Of a stretch of DNA of 64,000 nucleotides, positions 15,896 to 26,557 are shown in pieces. Under the pieces are notes generated by a model. The model was given only the letters and a program-made list of their open reading frames with translations. It searched no databases and was not told the origin of the DNA. The DNA is taken from assembly GCA_964571855.1 (NCBI GenBank), contig CAZNDO010000001.1, positions 496,001 to 560,000 on the forward strand, given 5' to 3'. Position 1 is the stretch's first letter. Each line of letters begins with the position of its first letter. Both the position numbers and the translations under genes were made by a program. This DNA comes from CAYYFX01 sp964571855 (GTDB taxonomy: Bacteria; ARS69).

Positions 15896-16621
15896 ATGGC
15901 AGAGAGGGCGGATCACGGCGGCGCGCTGTTCCTGGCCGTCGGGATCATCGTGGCGGGATTCCTGATCGGGCGCGGCTTCTCGGAGGGCCGCAGGGCGGAC
16001 CAGTACGTCACCGTGAAGGGCGTGGTGGAGCGCGACGTCACGTCCGACACGGCGCTCTGGCCGCTGCGCTACATCGCCACCGACGACGACCTCGGCCGCG
16101 CGCAGGCGAAGATCGAGACCAGCCGGAAGGCCATCCTGGAGTTCCTGGCGCGGCAGGGCATCGACTCCTCCGCCATCGAGCTGCAGGGGCTGGCCGTGGA
16201 GGACCGCCTCGCCCAGAACTGGGGCGGCGGCAACGTGCAGAGCCGGTTCACCATCACGCAGACCGTCATGGTCCGCTCGAACGACGCGGAGAAGATCCGC
16301 GCGGCCAGCCAGAAGGTGGGCGAGCTGGTGGACGCCGGCGTGGTCCTCTCCTCCAGCGGCGGCTGGTCCGGCGGCCCCACCTACCTCTTCACGAAGCTGA
16401 ACGATCACAAGCCGGACATGATCGCCGAAGCCACCCGCAACGCCCGCGAGGCCGCCGACAAGTTCGCGCAGGACTCCGGCTCGAAGCTCGGCGACATCCG
16501 CCGCGCGTCGCAGGGCGTGTTCGAGATCCTGCCGCGCGACCGCGCGCCGGGAATCGGCGAGGACAGCCAACTCGAGAAGACGCTGCGTGTGGTGACCACG
16601 GTGGAGTGGACGCTGGAGTAG
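15896..16621 (+). CDS. SIMPL (DUF541) domain periplasmic protein
   Basis: The protein has 241 residues. After a short charged head there is one N-terminal transmembrane anchor (LFLAVGIIVAGFLIGRGF), then the SIMPL/DUF541 domain: YVTVKGVVERDVTSDTALWPL, AQAKIETSRKAILEFLARQGID, and VQSRFTITQTVMVRSNDAEKIRAAS. DUF541 proteins form oligomeric periplasmic or membrane-anchored rings (YggE/BP26-like) and some are linked to oxidative stress, but their biochemical role is not known. GGAGGG precedes the ATG. A hairpin after the stop (16635-16659) may terminate it. Confidence 0.86.
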   Translation: MAERADHGGALFLAVGIIVAGFLIGRGFSEGRRADQYVTVKGVVERDVTSDTALWPLRYIATDDDLGRAQAKIETSRKAILEFLARQGIDSSAIELQGLAVEDRLAQNWGGGNVQSRFTITQTVMVRSNDAEKIRAASQKVGELVDAGVVLSSSGGWSGGPTYLFTKLNDHKPDMIAEATRNAREAADKFAQDSGSKLGDIRRASQGVFEILPRDRAPGIGEDSQLEKTLRVVTTVEWTLE

Positions 16622-16634
16622 CGGGACGGGCGAA

Positions 16635-16659
16635 GGCCGTCGACGCAGGAGCGACGGCC
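16635..16659 (+). terminator. Hairpin after SIMPL gene
   Basis: GGCCGTCG-N9-CGACGGCC is a perfect 8-bp stem starting 13 bases after the stop. No T-run follows. It lies in the convergent gap before the gene at 16766. Confidence 0.45.
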
Positions 16660-16765
16660 GGAGCCGGGACGGCGGAGGCCGAGCGCCCGCCGAAGGGAAC
16701 CCCACGGGCTCGCCGTCGCAACCTCGCGACCGACCCGCGAAGCCCGATTCCGCAAAGGGACCCGG

Positions 16766-17605
16766 CTAGATCTCCACCTTCATCGGCCCCTTGAGCGCGA
16801 ACGCGAACACGATGGACAGCACGAAGAAGATGGCCAGCCACTGCGGCAGCCCCACGACGAACCCGGGCTCCTTCAGGTCCACCTCGATCGCCTTCATCGG
16901 CCCCGCGGGCAACGGCGCCTCCGCGGGATACAGCACGGCGTCCACGAACCCGCCCGCATGCCGCAGCGGCGACTGCCGCAGGATCCCGGGCTCCGCGCGC
17001 AGCCCCTTCGCGTAGTCCGTGTCCCCGAGCCGCACGGTGAGCTCGTGGCTCCCGGGCTCCTTCACACGCACCTTCCACACTACCTCGTTCAGCGAAGGCA
17101 ACCACACCGCGGGCGTCAGCACCTCCACGCCCGCCGGCGCCTCCAGCGACACGGGCGGCCGGCCGCCGGCCGGCACGCCGGCGAAGTCCCCGCGCCAGCC
17201 CTCCACCAGCTTCGCGCGCACCATGGTCTCGTCCCCGGGCGTGAAGCCCTCGTAGCCGAAGCGCATCTGCATCTGCGCCAGCAGCAGCACGAAGGGCACG
17301 ATCATCCAGGCCAGCGGCACGAGCGCGAGCCCGGCGTACGCCAGGTTGTGGCGGAGGACGTCGAACTGCGCGCGGAAGATGGCGCCGGGGTCGTCCGAGA
17401 AGAGGCGCATCTCGAAGATGCCCGCGTGGATCTGCGACTTCACGGCCGCGATCCGCTTCTGGTTCGACGTGCGCTTGTACACCCACAGCATGCCCACGGC
17501 CGCGAGCAGGGACAACACCACGAGCGCCACGAGGGGCGGCAGCGCCCGGAACGGCAGCAGGAGGATGTCCACCACCTGTCCGAACACCGCGTTGACGATG
17601 GCCAT
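16766..17605 (-). CDS. EMC3/TMCO1-like (Oxa1-superfamily) membrane protein, tentative
   Basis: The protein has 279 residues with three hydrophobic segments: about residues 20-42 (LPPLVALVVLSLLAAVGMLWV), 95-115 (LALVPLAWMIVPFVLLLAQM) and 255-275 (LPQWLAIFFVLSIVFAFAL). Between the first two is a basic, coiled-coil-like cytoplasmic hairpin (KRTSNQKRIAAVKSQIHAGIFEMRLFSDDP). This order is that of DUF106/EMC3/TMCO1 proteins of the Oxa1 insertase superfamily, with an extra ~120-residue periplasmic beta domain inserted before the last helix. I cannot confirm the family without a profile search. It is the last gene of a block with two AlkP-superfamily proteins and an RHH protein. Confidence 0.6.
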   Translation of the reverse strand: MAIVNAVFGQVVDILLLPFRALPPLVALVVLSLLAAVGMLWVYKRTSNQKRIAAVKSQIHAGIFEMRLFSDDPGAIFRAQFDVLRHNLAYAGLALVPLAWMIVPFVLLLAQMQMRFGYEGFTPGDETMVRAKLVEGWRGDFAGVPAGGRPPVSLEAPAGVEVLTPAVWLPSLNEVVWKVRVKEPGSHELTVRLGDTDYAKGLRAEPGILRQSPLRHAGGFVDAVLYPAEAPLPAGPMKAIEVDLKEPGFVVGLPQWLAIFFVLSIVFAFALKGPMKVEI

Positions 17606-17659
17606 GCGTTCCCTTCCCGCGCCGCGCCCCGGCGGCGGCACCCGGCGTCCGCACGGACG

Positions 17660-17857
17660 CTAGGAGATGTAGCCCAGTCCCTTCAGCCGCTTCTTGATCT
17701 CGTCCTCGCTTGCGCCGCCTTCCTCCAGCTTGGCGATCTCCTTCTCCAGCGCGTGCGTGACGAACTCCTCCGTGGACGAGTACCCGGCCAGCGCCGCGTA
17801 CTTCTTCACCTTCTCCAGCAGGTCCTTGTCCAGCTTGATGCGGTTGCCGCCGAACAT
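17660..17857 (-). CDS. Small ribbon-helix-helix protein
   Basis: The protein has 65 residues. ATG at 17857 follows GGAGG by five bases. NRIKLDKDLLEKVKKYAALAGYSSTEEFVTHALEKEIAK fits the ribbon-helix-helix fold (beta strand, then two helices with a G-Y-S-S turn). The tail has a short acidic coiled region ending KRLKGLGYIS. RHH proteins usually bind DNA as dimers; here the operator, if any, is not obvious. It sits 14 bases downstream of the second AlkP-type gene and upstream of the EMC3-like gene. It could instead be a small adaptor protein. Confidence 0.75.
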   Translation of the reverse strand: MFGGNRIKLDKDLLEKVKKYAALAGYSSTEEFVTHALEKEIAKLEEGGASEDEIKKRLKGLGYIS

Positions 17858-17871
17858 CTCGCCTCCGTTCC

Positions 17872-19920
17872 TTACGGGGTCTCGACCGAGGGGGACGCGC
17901 CGATGTAGCCCACCGCCTTCAGGGCTTCCGCATCCCCGGGGAAGCCGCCCAGATCGAACTCCGCCAGGATCGCCGACGCCAGGCTCTGCAGCGTGGGCGC
18001 CGCGTGCTTCAACGGCCGCGACGTGGCCAGCACGCCCGCCACCGTGGTGTGGTCCATGCAATGGTCCGCGCCCCACGGCTCCTTGTTGTCCATGAAGACT
18101 TCCCGCGGGAGTTCGCCCAGCGCGGACTGGTTGGAGCCGCGCGTGCCGAGCGCGTAGCCCACGATGGCGTCCGGGCCCACCTCCAGGTGCCCGCGGTCGT
18201 GGAACGCGTCCTCGCTCAGGTACATCTTCGTGACCGCCGGCAGCCCTGTGGCCGGGTCCGTGACCTTCACGAGCTTGTACGCGATCTCCTCCAGCAGCCC
18301 CCGCTTGTCCGCGGGATCCACGATGCCCTGCGCCTCGCGGCCGCGCAGGTTCACGTACATGCCGTTCAGGCCGAGCGCGTACGCGCGCGTGCGCGACCAG
18401 TCGATGTTCAGGAAGTACCCGAGCGACGTGTTCTCCGGGTCCTTCGCCACGAGGTAGCCCTCGTCGCGCAGCCAGGAGTTCAGGTTCATCGCGCGGCGCC
18501 AGCTCGCGAAGCCGTGGTCCGACATCACGATGAGCGTGTCGTCCGGCTTCATCCGGCCGAGCGTCCAGCCGATCAGCGCGTCGAACTGCTCCGCGATCCC
18601 CGGCACCACGTCCGCGTACTTCGCCGCGATCACGGGATCGTACGAGGGGTGCAGCGGGTCGGAGAGCTGGTAGATCATGTGCGACGTCTGGTCCAGGTTG
18701 CCCGTGTAGTAGAAGAGGCAGCCCTTGTCCGGGAATTCCTTGTCGAACTTGTCGAAGCACCACGGGTACTGGTCGATCAGCTCCTGGCCGGCGATGTGCG
18801 CCTGCTGCAGGAACTCGTCGATCGTGAGGATGCCGCCGTCCAGGGCCTTCGTGTCCTCGGGCATGCCCTGCGTGTAGAAGCGGCCGGTGGCCTTCGCCAT
18901 CTCCTGCGCGAAGGACTTCGGGTGCGACAGCGGGATGCCCGGGTTCATGGGGTCGTAGCTCAGGGGCGTCACGTAGATCCGCAGCTCCGGCCGCACGGAC
19001 TTCACGAAGAAGCGCGCCTCCACGGCGATGGCCTGCGTGGGGATGAGCGGCAGGGACACGCCCACCCACTCCGACCACTCGCCCTCCTTCAGGAGGATCT
19101 GCTCGTCGCCCACCGTGAGCAGCACGAACGGCTCCTCGGGGTCCACGTGCGCGGTGAACTCCGCCTTCGCGCGCGGCGGGTCCTTCTTCCCCTCGGGCGC
19201 CAGGAACGGGTTCGGCGGACCCTCCAGCGTGCCGGTCATCTGCCCGTCCAGCACGCGCACGCGGTACACGTTGCCGCCGCCGATGTCCTTCTTCGCCAGG
19301 TACTCGTCCCGGTCGGTGGTGTAGTACGAGAACGTGCCGTAGGTGCCGCGCACGTCCGGCGTTCCCATGCCGCTCAGCTCGTAGTGCGCGCTCTCCGACA
19401 CCGGGAAGTTCGCCGGCATCCGCACGATCATGCAGGGGACGCCGTTCTCCTCCAGCGTCTCCCAGAACGCCTTGCCGTGCCGCTTCAGCTCGAAGCCGCC
19501 GCCGGAAAGCGGGATCACCCACTTCCCCACCTTCATGCTCTTCCCGCCCTCCTTGATCTCGCTCGTGGAGAGGTACGGGATGTAGGTCTGCGGGTCGCGG
19601 TGCAGGAAGTCGAAGATGCCGTGGCCGCCGGCGTCCATGCCGGTGATGAAGTTGGACCACGCCACCGGGCTCTGCGGCGGGATGGCGGTGCCCAGGTCCT
19701 GCAGCGTGCCTTCCTTCTGCAGGCGGCGGAAGTTCGGCAGCCGGCCCTCGTCCATCCACTCGCGCACGAGGTCCGGGTCCACGCCGTCGAAGCCCAGCAC
19801 GATCACGCGCTTGGCGGCCGCGGGGGACGCGCCGGCCAGGAGCGCGGCCAGCACGGGCGCGAGGAGACCGAGCCGCAGGGCAGCGCGGCGGGCGGCGCGC
19901 GTCACGTCGCGAAGCGTCAT
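17872..19920 (-). CDS. Alkaline phosphatase superfamily (NPP-like) exported hydrolase
   Basis: The protein has 682 residues with a signal peptide (LGLLAPVLAALLAGASPAAA). VIVLGFDGVDPDLVREWMDEG is the first metal-binding motif of the nucleotide pyrophosphatase/phosphodiesterase branch. PQSPVAWSNFITGMDAGGHGIFDF carries the nucleophile region, TLIVMSDHGFASWRR has the D-H-G-F metal site, and GADHCMDHTTVAG the last His. The insert between them is large. The substrate is unknown: a phosphodiester, phospholipid or glycolipid head group are all possible. It overlaps the upstream homologue by four bases, and the two are about the same length. Confidence 0.85.
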   Translation of the reverse strand: MTLRDVTRAARRAALRLGLLAPVLAALLAGASPAAAKRVIVLGFDGVDPDLVREWMDEGRLPNFRRLQKEGTLQDLGTAIPPQSPVAWSNFITGMDAGGHGIFDFLHRDPQTYIPYLSTSEIKEGGKSMKVGKWVIPLSGGGFELKRHGKAFWETLEENGVPCMIVRMPANFPVSESAHYELSGMGTPDVRGTYGTFSYYTTDRDEYLAKKDIGGGNVYRVRVLDGQMTGTLEGPPNPFLAPEGKKDPPRAKAEFTAHVDPEEPFVLLTVGDEQILLKEGEWSEWVGVSLPLIPTQAIAVEARFFVKSVRPELRIYVTPLSYDPMNPGIPLSHPKSFAQEMAKATGRFYTQGMPEDTKALDGGILTIDEFLQQAHIAGQELIDQYPWCFDKFDKEFPDKGCLFYYTGNLDQTSHMIYQLSDPLHPSYDPVIAAKYADVVPGIAEQFDALIGWTLGRMKPDDTLIVMSDHGFASWRRAMNLNSWLRDEGYLVAKDPENTSLGYFLNIDWSRTRAYALGLNGMYVNLRGREAQGIVDPADKRGLLEEIAYKLVKVTDPATGLPAVTKMYLSEDAFHDRGHLEVGPDAIVGYALGTRGSNQSALGELPREVFMDNKEPWGADHCMDHTTVAGVLATSRPLKHAAPTLQSLASAILAEFDLGGFPGDAEALKAVGYIGASPSVETP

Positions 19921-22103
19921 GCCACGCCTCCCGCGAACTTCGCCGTGTCGAACAACGGCTTCCCCTCCATGTGCGGCGGCGGCGTCACGCCGAAGAGCGT
20001 GAGCGCGGTGGGCGCCACGTCGATGAGCGCCGGATCGTCCGTGTCGATCTTCCGGTTGCAGAAGAGCACGCCCGGCACGAGCCGCGGGTCCACGCAGTGG
20101 TCGCCGGACCACGCCTTCACGTTGTCCTCGAACACGGGGCCCGCCACCACGCCGGTGGCGCAGTCCCACGACGTGCGGTAGCCGCGGTTGTAGCCGATGA
20201 GCAGGTCCGGCGCGTTCTCCACGTACGGGCCCTTGTAGATCTCCGCCGTGTCGAACGCCTCCACCACGCCCACCTCGTTCTTCTCCTCGTCGCGCAGGCC
20301 GGCCAGGCCGGCCATGATCTCGCGCTTGAGCGCCGCGGCCTCCGCGCCCGGCTTCACGATGCCCTGCCCCTCGCGGCCTTCCACGTTCAGGAACATGCCG
20401 GTGAGCCCCAGGCAGTACGCCTTGGTCCTCGACCAGTCCACGTGCTCCAGCCACTCGGCCGAGCCGTCGTGGCCGGGCTTCAGCGTGAGGTAGCCCTTGT
20501 CCAGGAGCCAGCGGTTCAGGTTCACGCCGCGGCGGAAGGACGTGAAGCCGTGGTCGGACACGACGAAGAGGACGTCGTCCTTCTTCATCTTCGCCATCAC
20601 GCGGCCCACGAGCTCGTCGTTCCGCTTGTACAGCTCCTCGATGGCGTTCGGGTGCGGGGCGCCGTTGTCCGCGGTGGCGCCGGCTGCCGGGTGCCCGGGC
20701 TCGATGTAGCGCCAGAACATGTGCTGGATGCGATCCGTGGCGTCGAACACGGTGACGAGGCTGCCGGTGCGCAGCCGGTCCAGCGCGGCGAAGAACATCT
20801 TCCGCCGCTCCTCGTCGATGTCCCAGGTCTGCTTCAGGAACGTGCCGTCGTCCACGACCTTCTCGTTCAGCGCCCACGTGTCCTCGGCGAGGCCGAGCGT
20901 GGTGAAGGGGCCCACCTTCTTCGCGAGGTACGTGGCGTAGTAGTCCGGGTGCGAGATGGGCATGGCGGGATGCTCGGGGTCGATGGAGATGGGCGTCATG
21001 TACAGCGAGAAGTGCTCGCCCAGCTCCGTCACCATCATGCGCGTGAGGCCTTTGACCTTGATGGCCGGCGCCGCGGGGAACGTGAGCGTGACCCACTCGC
21101 TCAGGCGGCCGGGCTGCAGCGCGAGGTCCTTGCCGTCCATCTTCACGTGCGCGCGCCCGGCGGCGCGGTCCACGCGCACGGTGAACGGGATCTTCAGCCG
21201 CGGCTGCCCGTCGAGGAACACGTTTTCCGGCCCTTCGAGCACGGCGTCGTACGTGTCGGGCCGGCCGTTGGACTGCAGTACCACGCGCTGCCCGCCCTCC
21301 TTGAACTTCCGGTCCGACGTGCGCGTGGTGAACAGGAGGAACGTGCCCTGCGTGCCCAGGAGGTCCGGGATGGACATGGCGCCGAGCTGCGCGCCGTAGA
21401 AGCGGTCCGGCGGGAACGTGATGGGCACGCGCAGCACGGTGCTCCACACGTTCTGCTCGCCGAGGAGCGTCCAGTACGGCTTCGAGCGGCGGAGCAGCGT
21501 GAGCTCCGGCTTCTGCATGGGGATGCGCCACTTGCCCAGCTTCAGGAATTTCTCCACGGTCCCGATGCGCGTGCTGGAGAGCACGGGCAGGTACGTGCGG
21601 CGGTCGCGGTCCAGGAAGTCGAAGATGTTGTGCTTGCCCGGCTGCACGCCCGTGGAGAAGGACGACCACGCCACCGGCGACACCGACGGGAATGTGGTCC
21701 TGAGCCGCCGGTAGCAGCCGGCGTCTGCCAGCTTCTGGAAGTTCGGCAGCTTGCCGTCCGCGAGGAAGCGGTCCGTGAGCACGGGGTCCTGCCCGTCCAG
21801 GCCCACCACGATGAACCGCTTCACGAGGGGTTTCGCCTTGCGCCGGTGCCGGATCATCCGCCACACGGTGCGGAACGGCCAGATCAGCAGCGCCAGGAAC
21901 GCGATCAGGGTGGTGACGAACACCACCATGAAGGACGACAGCAGCGCGAAGCCGGCGCCGGGGCCTACGTAGGCGTGCGCCGGCGTCGCGGCGGCGGCGA
22001 CAACGACGAGGGCGGCGGCGAGCGCGAGGACCGTGGCGGGCGCGCCCGGACACATGCGGAGGAGGCCCGCGGCCGGAGCGGCGCGGGGCGGGCGGGCGAT
22101 CAA
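19917..22103 (-). CDS. Membrane-anchored alkaline phosphatase superfamily hydrolase
   Basis: The protein has about 728 residues from TTG at 22103, ten bases after GGAGG; an ATG at 22052 lacks a ribosome site. A signal sequence is followed by a second helix (FALLSSFMVVFVTTLIAFLALLIW), so it is anchored with its catalytic domain outside. Motifs match the gene at 17872: VVGLDGQDPVLTDRFL, SVSPVAWSSFSTGVQPGKHNIFDF, DVLFVVSDHGFTSFRR, and WSGDHCVDPRLVPG. The tandem pair suggests a duplication. Both are exported and probably act on the same kind of substrate. The promoter has an extended -10 at 22157. Confidence 0.84.
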   Translation of the reverse strand: MIARPPRAAPAAGLLRMCPGAPATVLALAAALVVVAAAATPAHAYVGPGAGFALLSSFMVVFVTTLIAFLALLIWPFRTVWRMIRHRRKAKPLVKRFIVVGLDGQDPVLTDRFLADGKLPNFQKLADAGCYRRLRTTFPSVSPVAWSSFSTGVQPGKHNIFDFLDRDRRTYLPVLSSTRIGTVEKFLKLGKWRIPMQKPELTLLRRSKPYWTLLGEQNVWSTVLRVPITFPPDRFYGAQLGAMSIPDLLGTQGTFLLFTTRTSDRKFKEGGQRVVLQSNGRPDTYDAVLEGPENVFLDGQPRLKIPFTVRVDRAAGRAHVKMDGKDLALQPGRLSEWVTLTFPAAPAIKVKGLTRMMVTELGEHFSLYMTPISIDPEHPAMPISHPDYYATYLAKKVGPFTTLGLAEDTWALNEKVVDDGTFLKQTWDIDEERRKMFFAALDRLRTGSLVTVFDATDRIQHMFWRYIEPGHPAAGATADNGAPHPNAIEELYKRNDELVGRVMAKMKKDDVLFVVSDHGFTSFRRGVNLNRWLLDKGYLTLKPGHDGSAEWLEHVDWSRTKAYCLGLTGMFLNVEGREGQGIVKPGAEAAALKREIMAGLAGLRDEEKNEVGVVEAFDTAEIYKGPYVENAPDLLIGYNRGYRTSWDCATGVVAGPVFEDNVKAWSGDHCVDPRLVPGVLFCNRKIDTDDPALIDVAPTALTLFGVTPPPHMEGKPLFDTAKFAGGVA

Positions 22104-22420
22104 GTCGAGGGTTCCTCCGGGCTTCCCCAGGAAATCGGGGCAGGGGACAAGGGTGGATGATAGCACAGGCGGACGGGAGCGGGTCCGGGCCGTGCCGGCC
22201 GGGCGGAGAGGGTAACCCCCGGCCCGCTCGGGAGTTTCGCGGGTGGACCGGGGACGCGGCGAGGCGGCCGGGGACGCGGAACCGGCCCGGAACGCCCCGG
22301 ATGCGGTACACTCCTTCGTCCTGATCCGCAGTCCCGCGGAACGCCGGACGAGTCCACACCCGCGGTCCCGTGGGAGACCGGACGCGTGGCCGCGGCCCCA
22401 AGGAACGCTGGAGGAACCTC
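22104..22420. other. Divergent intergenic region
   Basis: This 317-base gap separates the second AlkP gene and the sulfotransferase. Apart from the extended -10 at 22157, it has a weak TACACT at 22307-22312 pointing to the sulfotransferase. I see no gene, tRNA or repeat. Confidence 0.4.
22157..22165 (-). promoter_or_regulatory. Extended -10 of the AlkP operon
   Basis: The minus strand reads TGCTATCAT, with the core TATCAT at 22157-22162. It would give a leader of about 47 bases before the TTG start. The longer string CCTGTGCTA is also found at 4508 and 25985. Confidence 0.5.
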
Positions 22421-23032
22421 GTGTCGCTCTTCGGAAAGATCTTCGGCAAGGGACGGGGCGAGCCCGTCATCATCGTCTCGGGCCTGCCGCGCTCGGGCAC
22501 GTCCATGGCGATGAAGATGCTGGAGGCGGCGGGGTTCGAGGCCTTCCAGGACGGCATCCGCACGGCGGACGCGGACAACCCGAAGGGCTACTACGAGTTC
22601 GAGCAGGTGAAGGAACTGGACAAGAGCGCGGACAAGACCTGGGTGCGCAAGGCCCGGGGCAAGGCGCTCAAGGTCATCTCGTACCTGTTGAAGGACCTCC
22701 CCCCGGACAACGACTACAAGATCCTCTTCATGCACCGCCACCTGGACGAGGTGCTCGCGTCGCAGGCGAAGATGCTGGAGCGCCGCGGCGAGAAGAACGA
22801 CGTGTCGGACGACCGCATGAAGGAGATCTACGAGGTCCACCTGCGCGACGTGAAGCGCCTCCTCGAAACGCGCCGGGACTTCACCGCGCTGGAGGTCCAC
22901 TACTCCGACGTGCTGAAGGATCCGGCGTCGCAGGTGAAGCGGATCGCGGAGTTCCTGCAGTTGCCGGCGGACGCCACCGCGCGGATGGCGGCGCAGGTGG
23001 ACAAGGAGCTGTACCGGAACCGGGCGGGGTAG
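22421..23032 (+). CDS. Sulfotransferase-family P-loop protein
   Basis: The protein has 203 residues from GTG at 22421, with GGAGG six bases upstream. VIIVSGLPRSGTSMAMKMLEAAG is the PAPS-binding loop typical of sulfotransferases (P-R-S-G-T). HRHLDEVLASQAKML carries the 3'-phosphate-binding Arg/Ser region, and EVHYSDVLKDPASQVKRIAEFLQ is the conserved end. At ~200 residues it is shorter than many members (250-300). Substrates in this family are diverse and cannot be read here. It is convergent with the sigma54-type activator, three bases between stops, so no terminator lies between them. Confidence 0.82.
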   Translation: MSLFGKIFGKGRGEPVIIVSGLPRSGTSMAMKMLEAAGFEAFQDGIRTADADNPKGYYEFEQVKELDKSADKTWVRKARGKALKVISYLLKDLPPDNDYKILFMHRHLDEVLASQAKMLERRGEKNDVSDDRMKEIYEVHLRDVKRLLETRRDFTALEVHYSDVLKDPASQVKRIAEFLQLPADATARMAAQVDKELYRNRAG

Positions 23033-23035
23033 GAC

Positions 23036-25437
<2,402 letters not shown>

Positions 25438-25438
<1 letters not shown>

Positions 25439-25737
25439 CAGTCGTTCCCTGCGTCCGGAATGAGGCCCAGGTTGCGGAGGAGCTGGAGCAACTGCTCGAA
25501 CCACGTCAGCGCCTCGGACTCGCTCTGCGGAACCTGCGTGGCGAGGCCGTAGTGCTCGAGGTCGAGGTTCGCCTCGTCGGCGACCTGCAGCGCGGCGTCC
25601 GGATCCGTCGGTTCGCCGGAGGTCACGGGACTTCCGCGCCCGTACGTCTGTGCCGACGCCGGTGGAGTCAGGAACAACGACAGCGCCGCGCACATTGCGC
25701 TCGCGACCGCCGCGTTCCTGAGCGTCGTGATCTTCAT
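25438..25737 (-). CDS. Small secreted protein coupled to TPR-sigma54 activator
   Basis: The protein has 99 residues. Its signal peptide is clear (MKITTLRNAAVASAMCAALSLFLTPPASAQ). The mature part is ~69 residues, acidic, and ends in an amphipathic helix (SESEALTWFEQLLQLLRNLGLIPDAGND). I know no family for it. Its stop and the start of the downstream activator overlap by one base, and its ATG overlaps the stop of a 25-codon mini-ORF. The ribosome site (AAAGAGG) lies inside that mini-ORF. The arrangement suggests a ligand/receptor-like pair with the TPR activator, which is an inference. Confidence 0.7.
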
Positions 25738-25811
25738 TCCTCTTTGCCGCCTTTCTGCACCTTGGGAACGGGACCGCTCGGTCCCGCGAAGTCGAAGCTG
25801 GGTGCTTCCAT
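25734..25811 (-). CDS. Possible 25-residue mini-ORF upstream of the secreted protein
   Basis: ATG at 25811 opens 25 codons (MEAPSFDFAGPSG..., ending VQKGGKEE) whose TGA overlaps the ATG of the secreted protein (ATGA). The peptide is Pro/Gly/Lys-rich. It has a weak ribosome site (GGA directly before the ATG), so it may be a leader peptide or simply non-coding. The frame stays open upstream, so a longer form from TTG is possible. Confidence 0.35.
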   Translation of the reverse strand: MEAPSFDFAGPSGPVPKVQKGGKEE

Positions 25812-25849
25812 TCCGATGTCGGCCGGGAATTGCCGTGAGTTTGGCAATT
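25769..25849. promoter_or_regulatory. Two dyads in the leader of the peptide/activator operon
   Basis: The dyad CGGGACCG-CT-CGGTCCCG (25769-25786) and the dyad AATTGCC-N8-GGCAATT (25828-25849) lie between the likely promoter and the secreted-protein start. The AT-containing second dyad stands out in this GC-rich DNA and could be an operator. The first could be an RNA hairpin. Confidence 0.45.
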
Positions 25850-25978
25850 TCGGCTTCGCCGGAGCGAAAGCGGTGACACCTCGGAGCTTCCCAAGAGACG
25901 CCCGTCTCGATCCGGGGAATCGGAACGGGAGGGCGGCCCCCCGGCTGGGGGAGCGGAGCGAACCCGGGGAACGCGCGC

Positions 25979-25987
25979 ATTCTAGCA
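25979..25987 (-). promoter_or_regulatory. Extended -10 of the peptide/activator operon
   Basis: The minus strand reads CCTGTGCTAGAAT, with TAGAAT at 25979-25984 and TGC before it. If used, it gives a ~235-base leader holding both dyads. The 433-base gap from 25738 to 26170 otherwise holds only the mini-ORF and the hairpin at 26142. Confidence 0.5.
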
Positions 25988-26141
25988 CAGGCCACGGCGA
26001 CGGAAGAAGGGGCGGCGGGGCCTGGCGGGGCCCGGGAGGGCGGCATTGGCGCGTTGTCGGGGCGGGGACTCGCCGCGAATTCACGCGGGCGCGGCGCACC
26101 GCGTCGGCACCGGCGTCCCGCCGCCGGCGGGGCCGACACCT

Positions 26142-26167
26142 GTGCCGACAATCTTTCCTTTCGGCAC
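26142..26167 (-). terminator. Hairpin after the GT4-FKBP operon
   Basis: GTGCCGA-N12-TCGGCAC starts four bases after the FKBP stop on the minus strand. The stem is 7 bp. No T-run follows. Confidence 0.45.
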
Positions 26168-26170
26168 CCA

Positions 26171-26557
26171 CTAGCGACGGGCCGCGACCAGCCTCACGTC
26201 GTAGATCAGGGTCGCGAACGGCGGGACCCGCCCGGGCTTGCCGCGGGGTCCGTAGGCCAGGTCCGACGGGACGATGAGGCGCCTCCAGCCGCCGGTCCGC
26301 ATGCCCGCGATTCCCTCCTCGAAGGCGGGAATGACCTCGCCCTCGCCGATCCGGAACTCGAGCGCCCCGCGCCCGGGGGTCTGCTCGAACAGCGTTCCGT
26401 CCGTGAGCCAGCCCCGGTACTGGACGCGCACGCGCCACCCGGTCTGCGCCGCCTCGCCCTCGCCGGGAACGACGTCCAGGTACTCCAGTCCGGAGCTGGT
26501 GCGAACCGCCTCCGCTCCCTGCGGCAGGGTCGGCGGGCCGTCCGGGGTTTCGCGCAT
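26171..26557 (-). CDS. FKBP-type peptidyl-prolyl cis-trans isomerase
   Basis: The protein has 128 residues, one FKBP domain with no signal peptide, so it is probably cytoplasmic. The family residues are easy to see: VRVQYRGWLTDGTLFEQT, FRIGEGEVIPAFEEGIAGMRTGGWRRLIVPSDLAYG, and the last strand PPFATLIYDVRLV. The usual 'IPPNATLIF' end is here 'VPPFATLIY'. It catalyses prolyl isomerisation and may act as a chaperone. AAGGAGG precedes its ATG, which overlaps the stop of the glycosyltransferase by one base (TGATG), so the two are cotranslated. Confidence 0.9.
   Translation of the reverse strand: MRETPDGPPTLPQGAEAVRTSSGLEYLDVVPGEGEAAQTGWRVRVQYRGWLTDGTLFEQTPGRGALEFRIGEGEVIPAFEEGIAGMRTGGWRRLIVPSDLAYGPRGKPGRVPPFATLIYDVRLVAARR

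Noticed and set aside
17872..22578. A single ~1570-codon open frame running through both AlkP-type genes
   Set aside because: It merges the frame of the 17872 gene with an out-of-frame read of the 19917 gene. Both genes have their own start, signal sequence and motifs, and overlap by ATGA.
26105..26165. Possible sigma54 -24/-12 promoter (CGGCAC-N5-TCGG) near the FKBP end
   Set aside because: The -12 GC is missing, the site overlaps a hairpin, and it is far from the next start.
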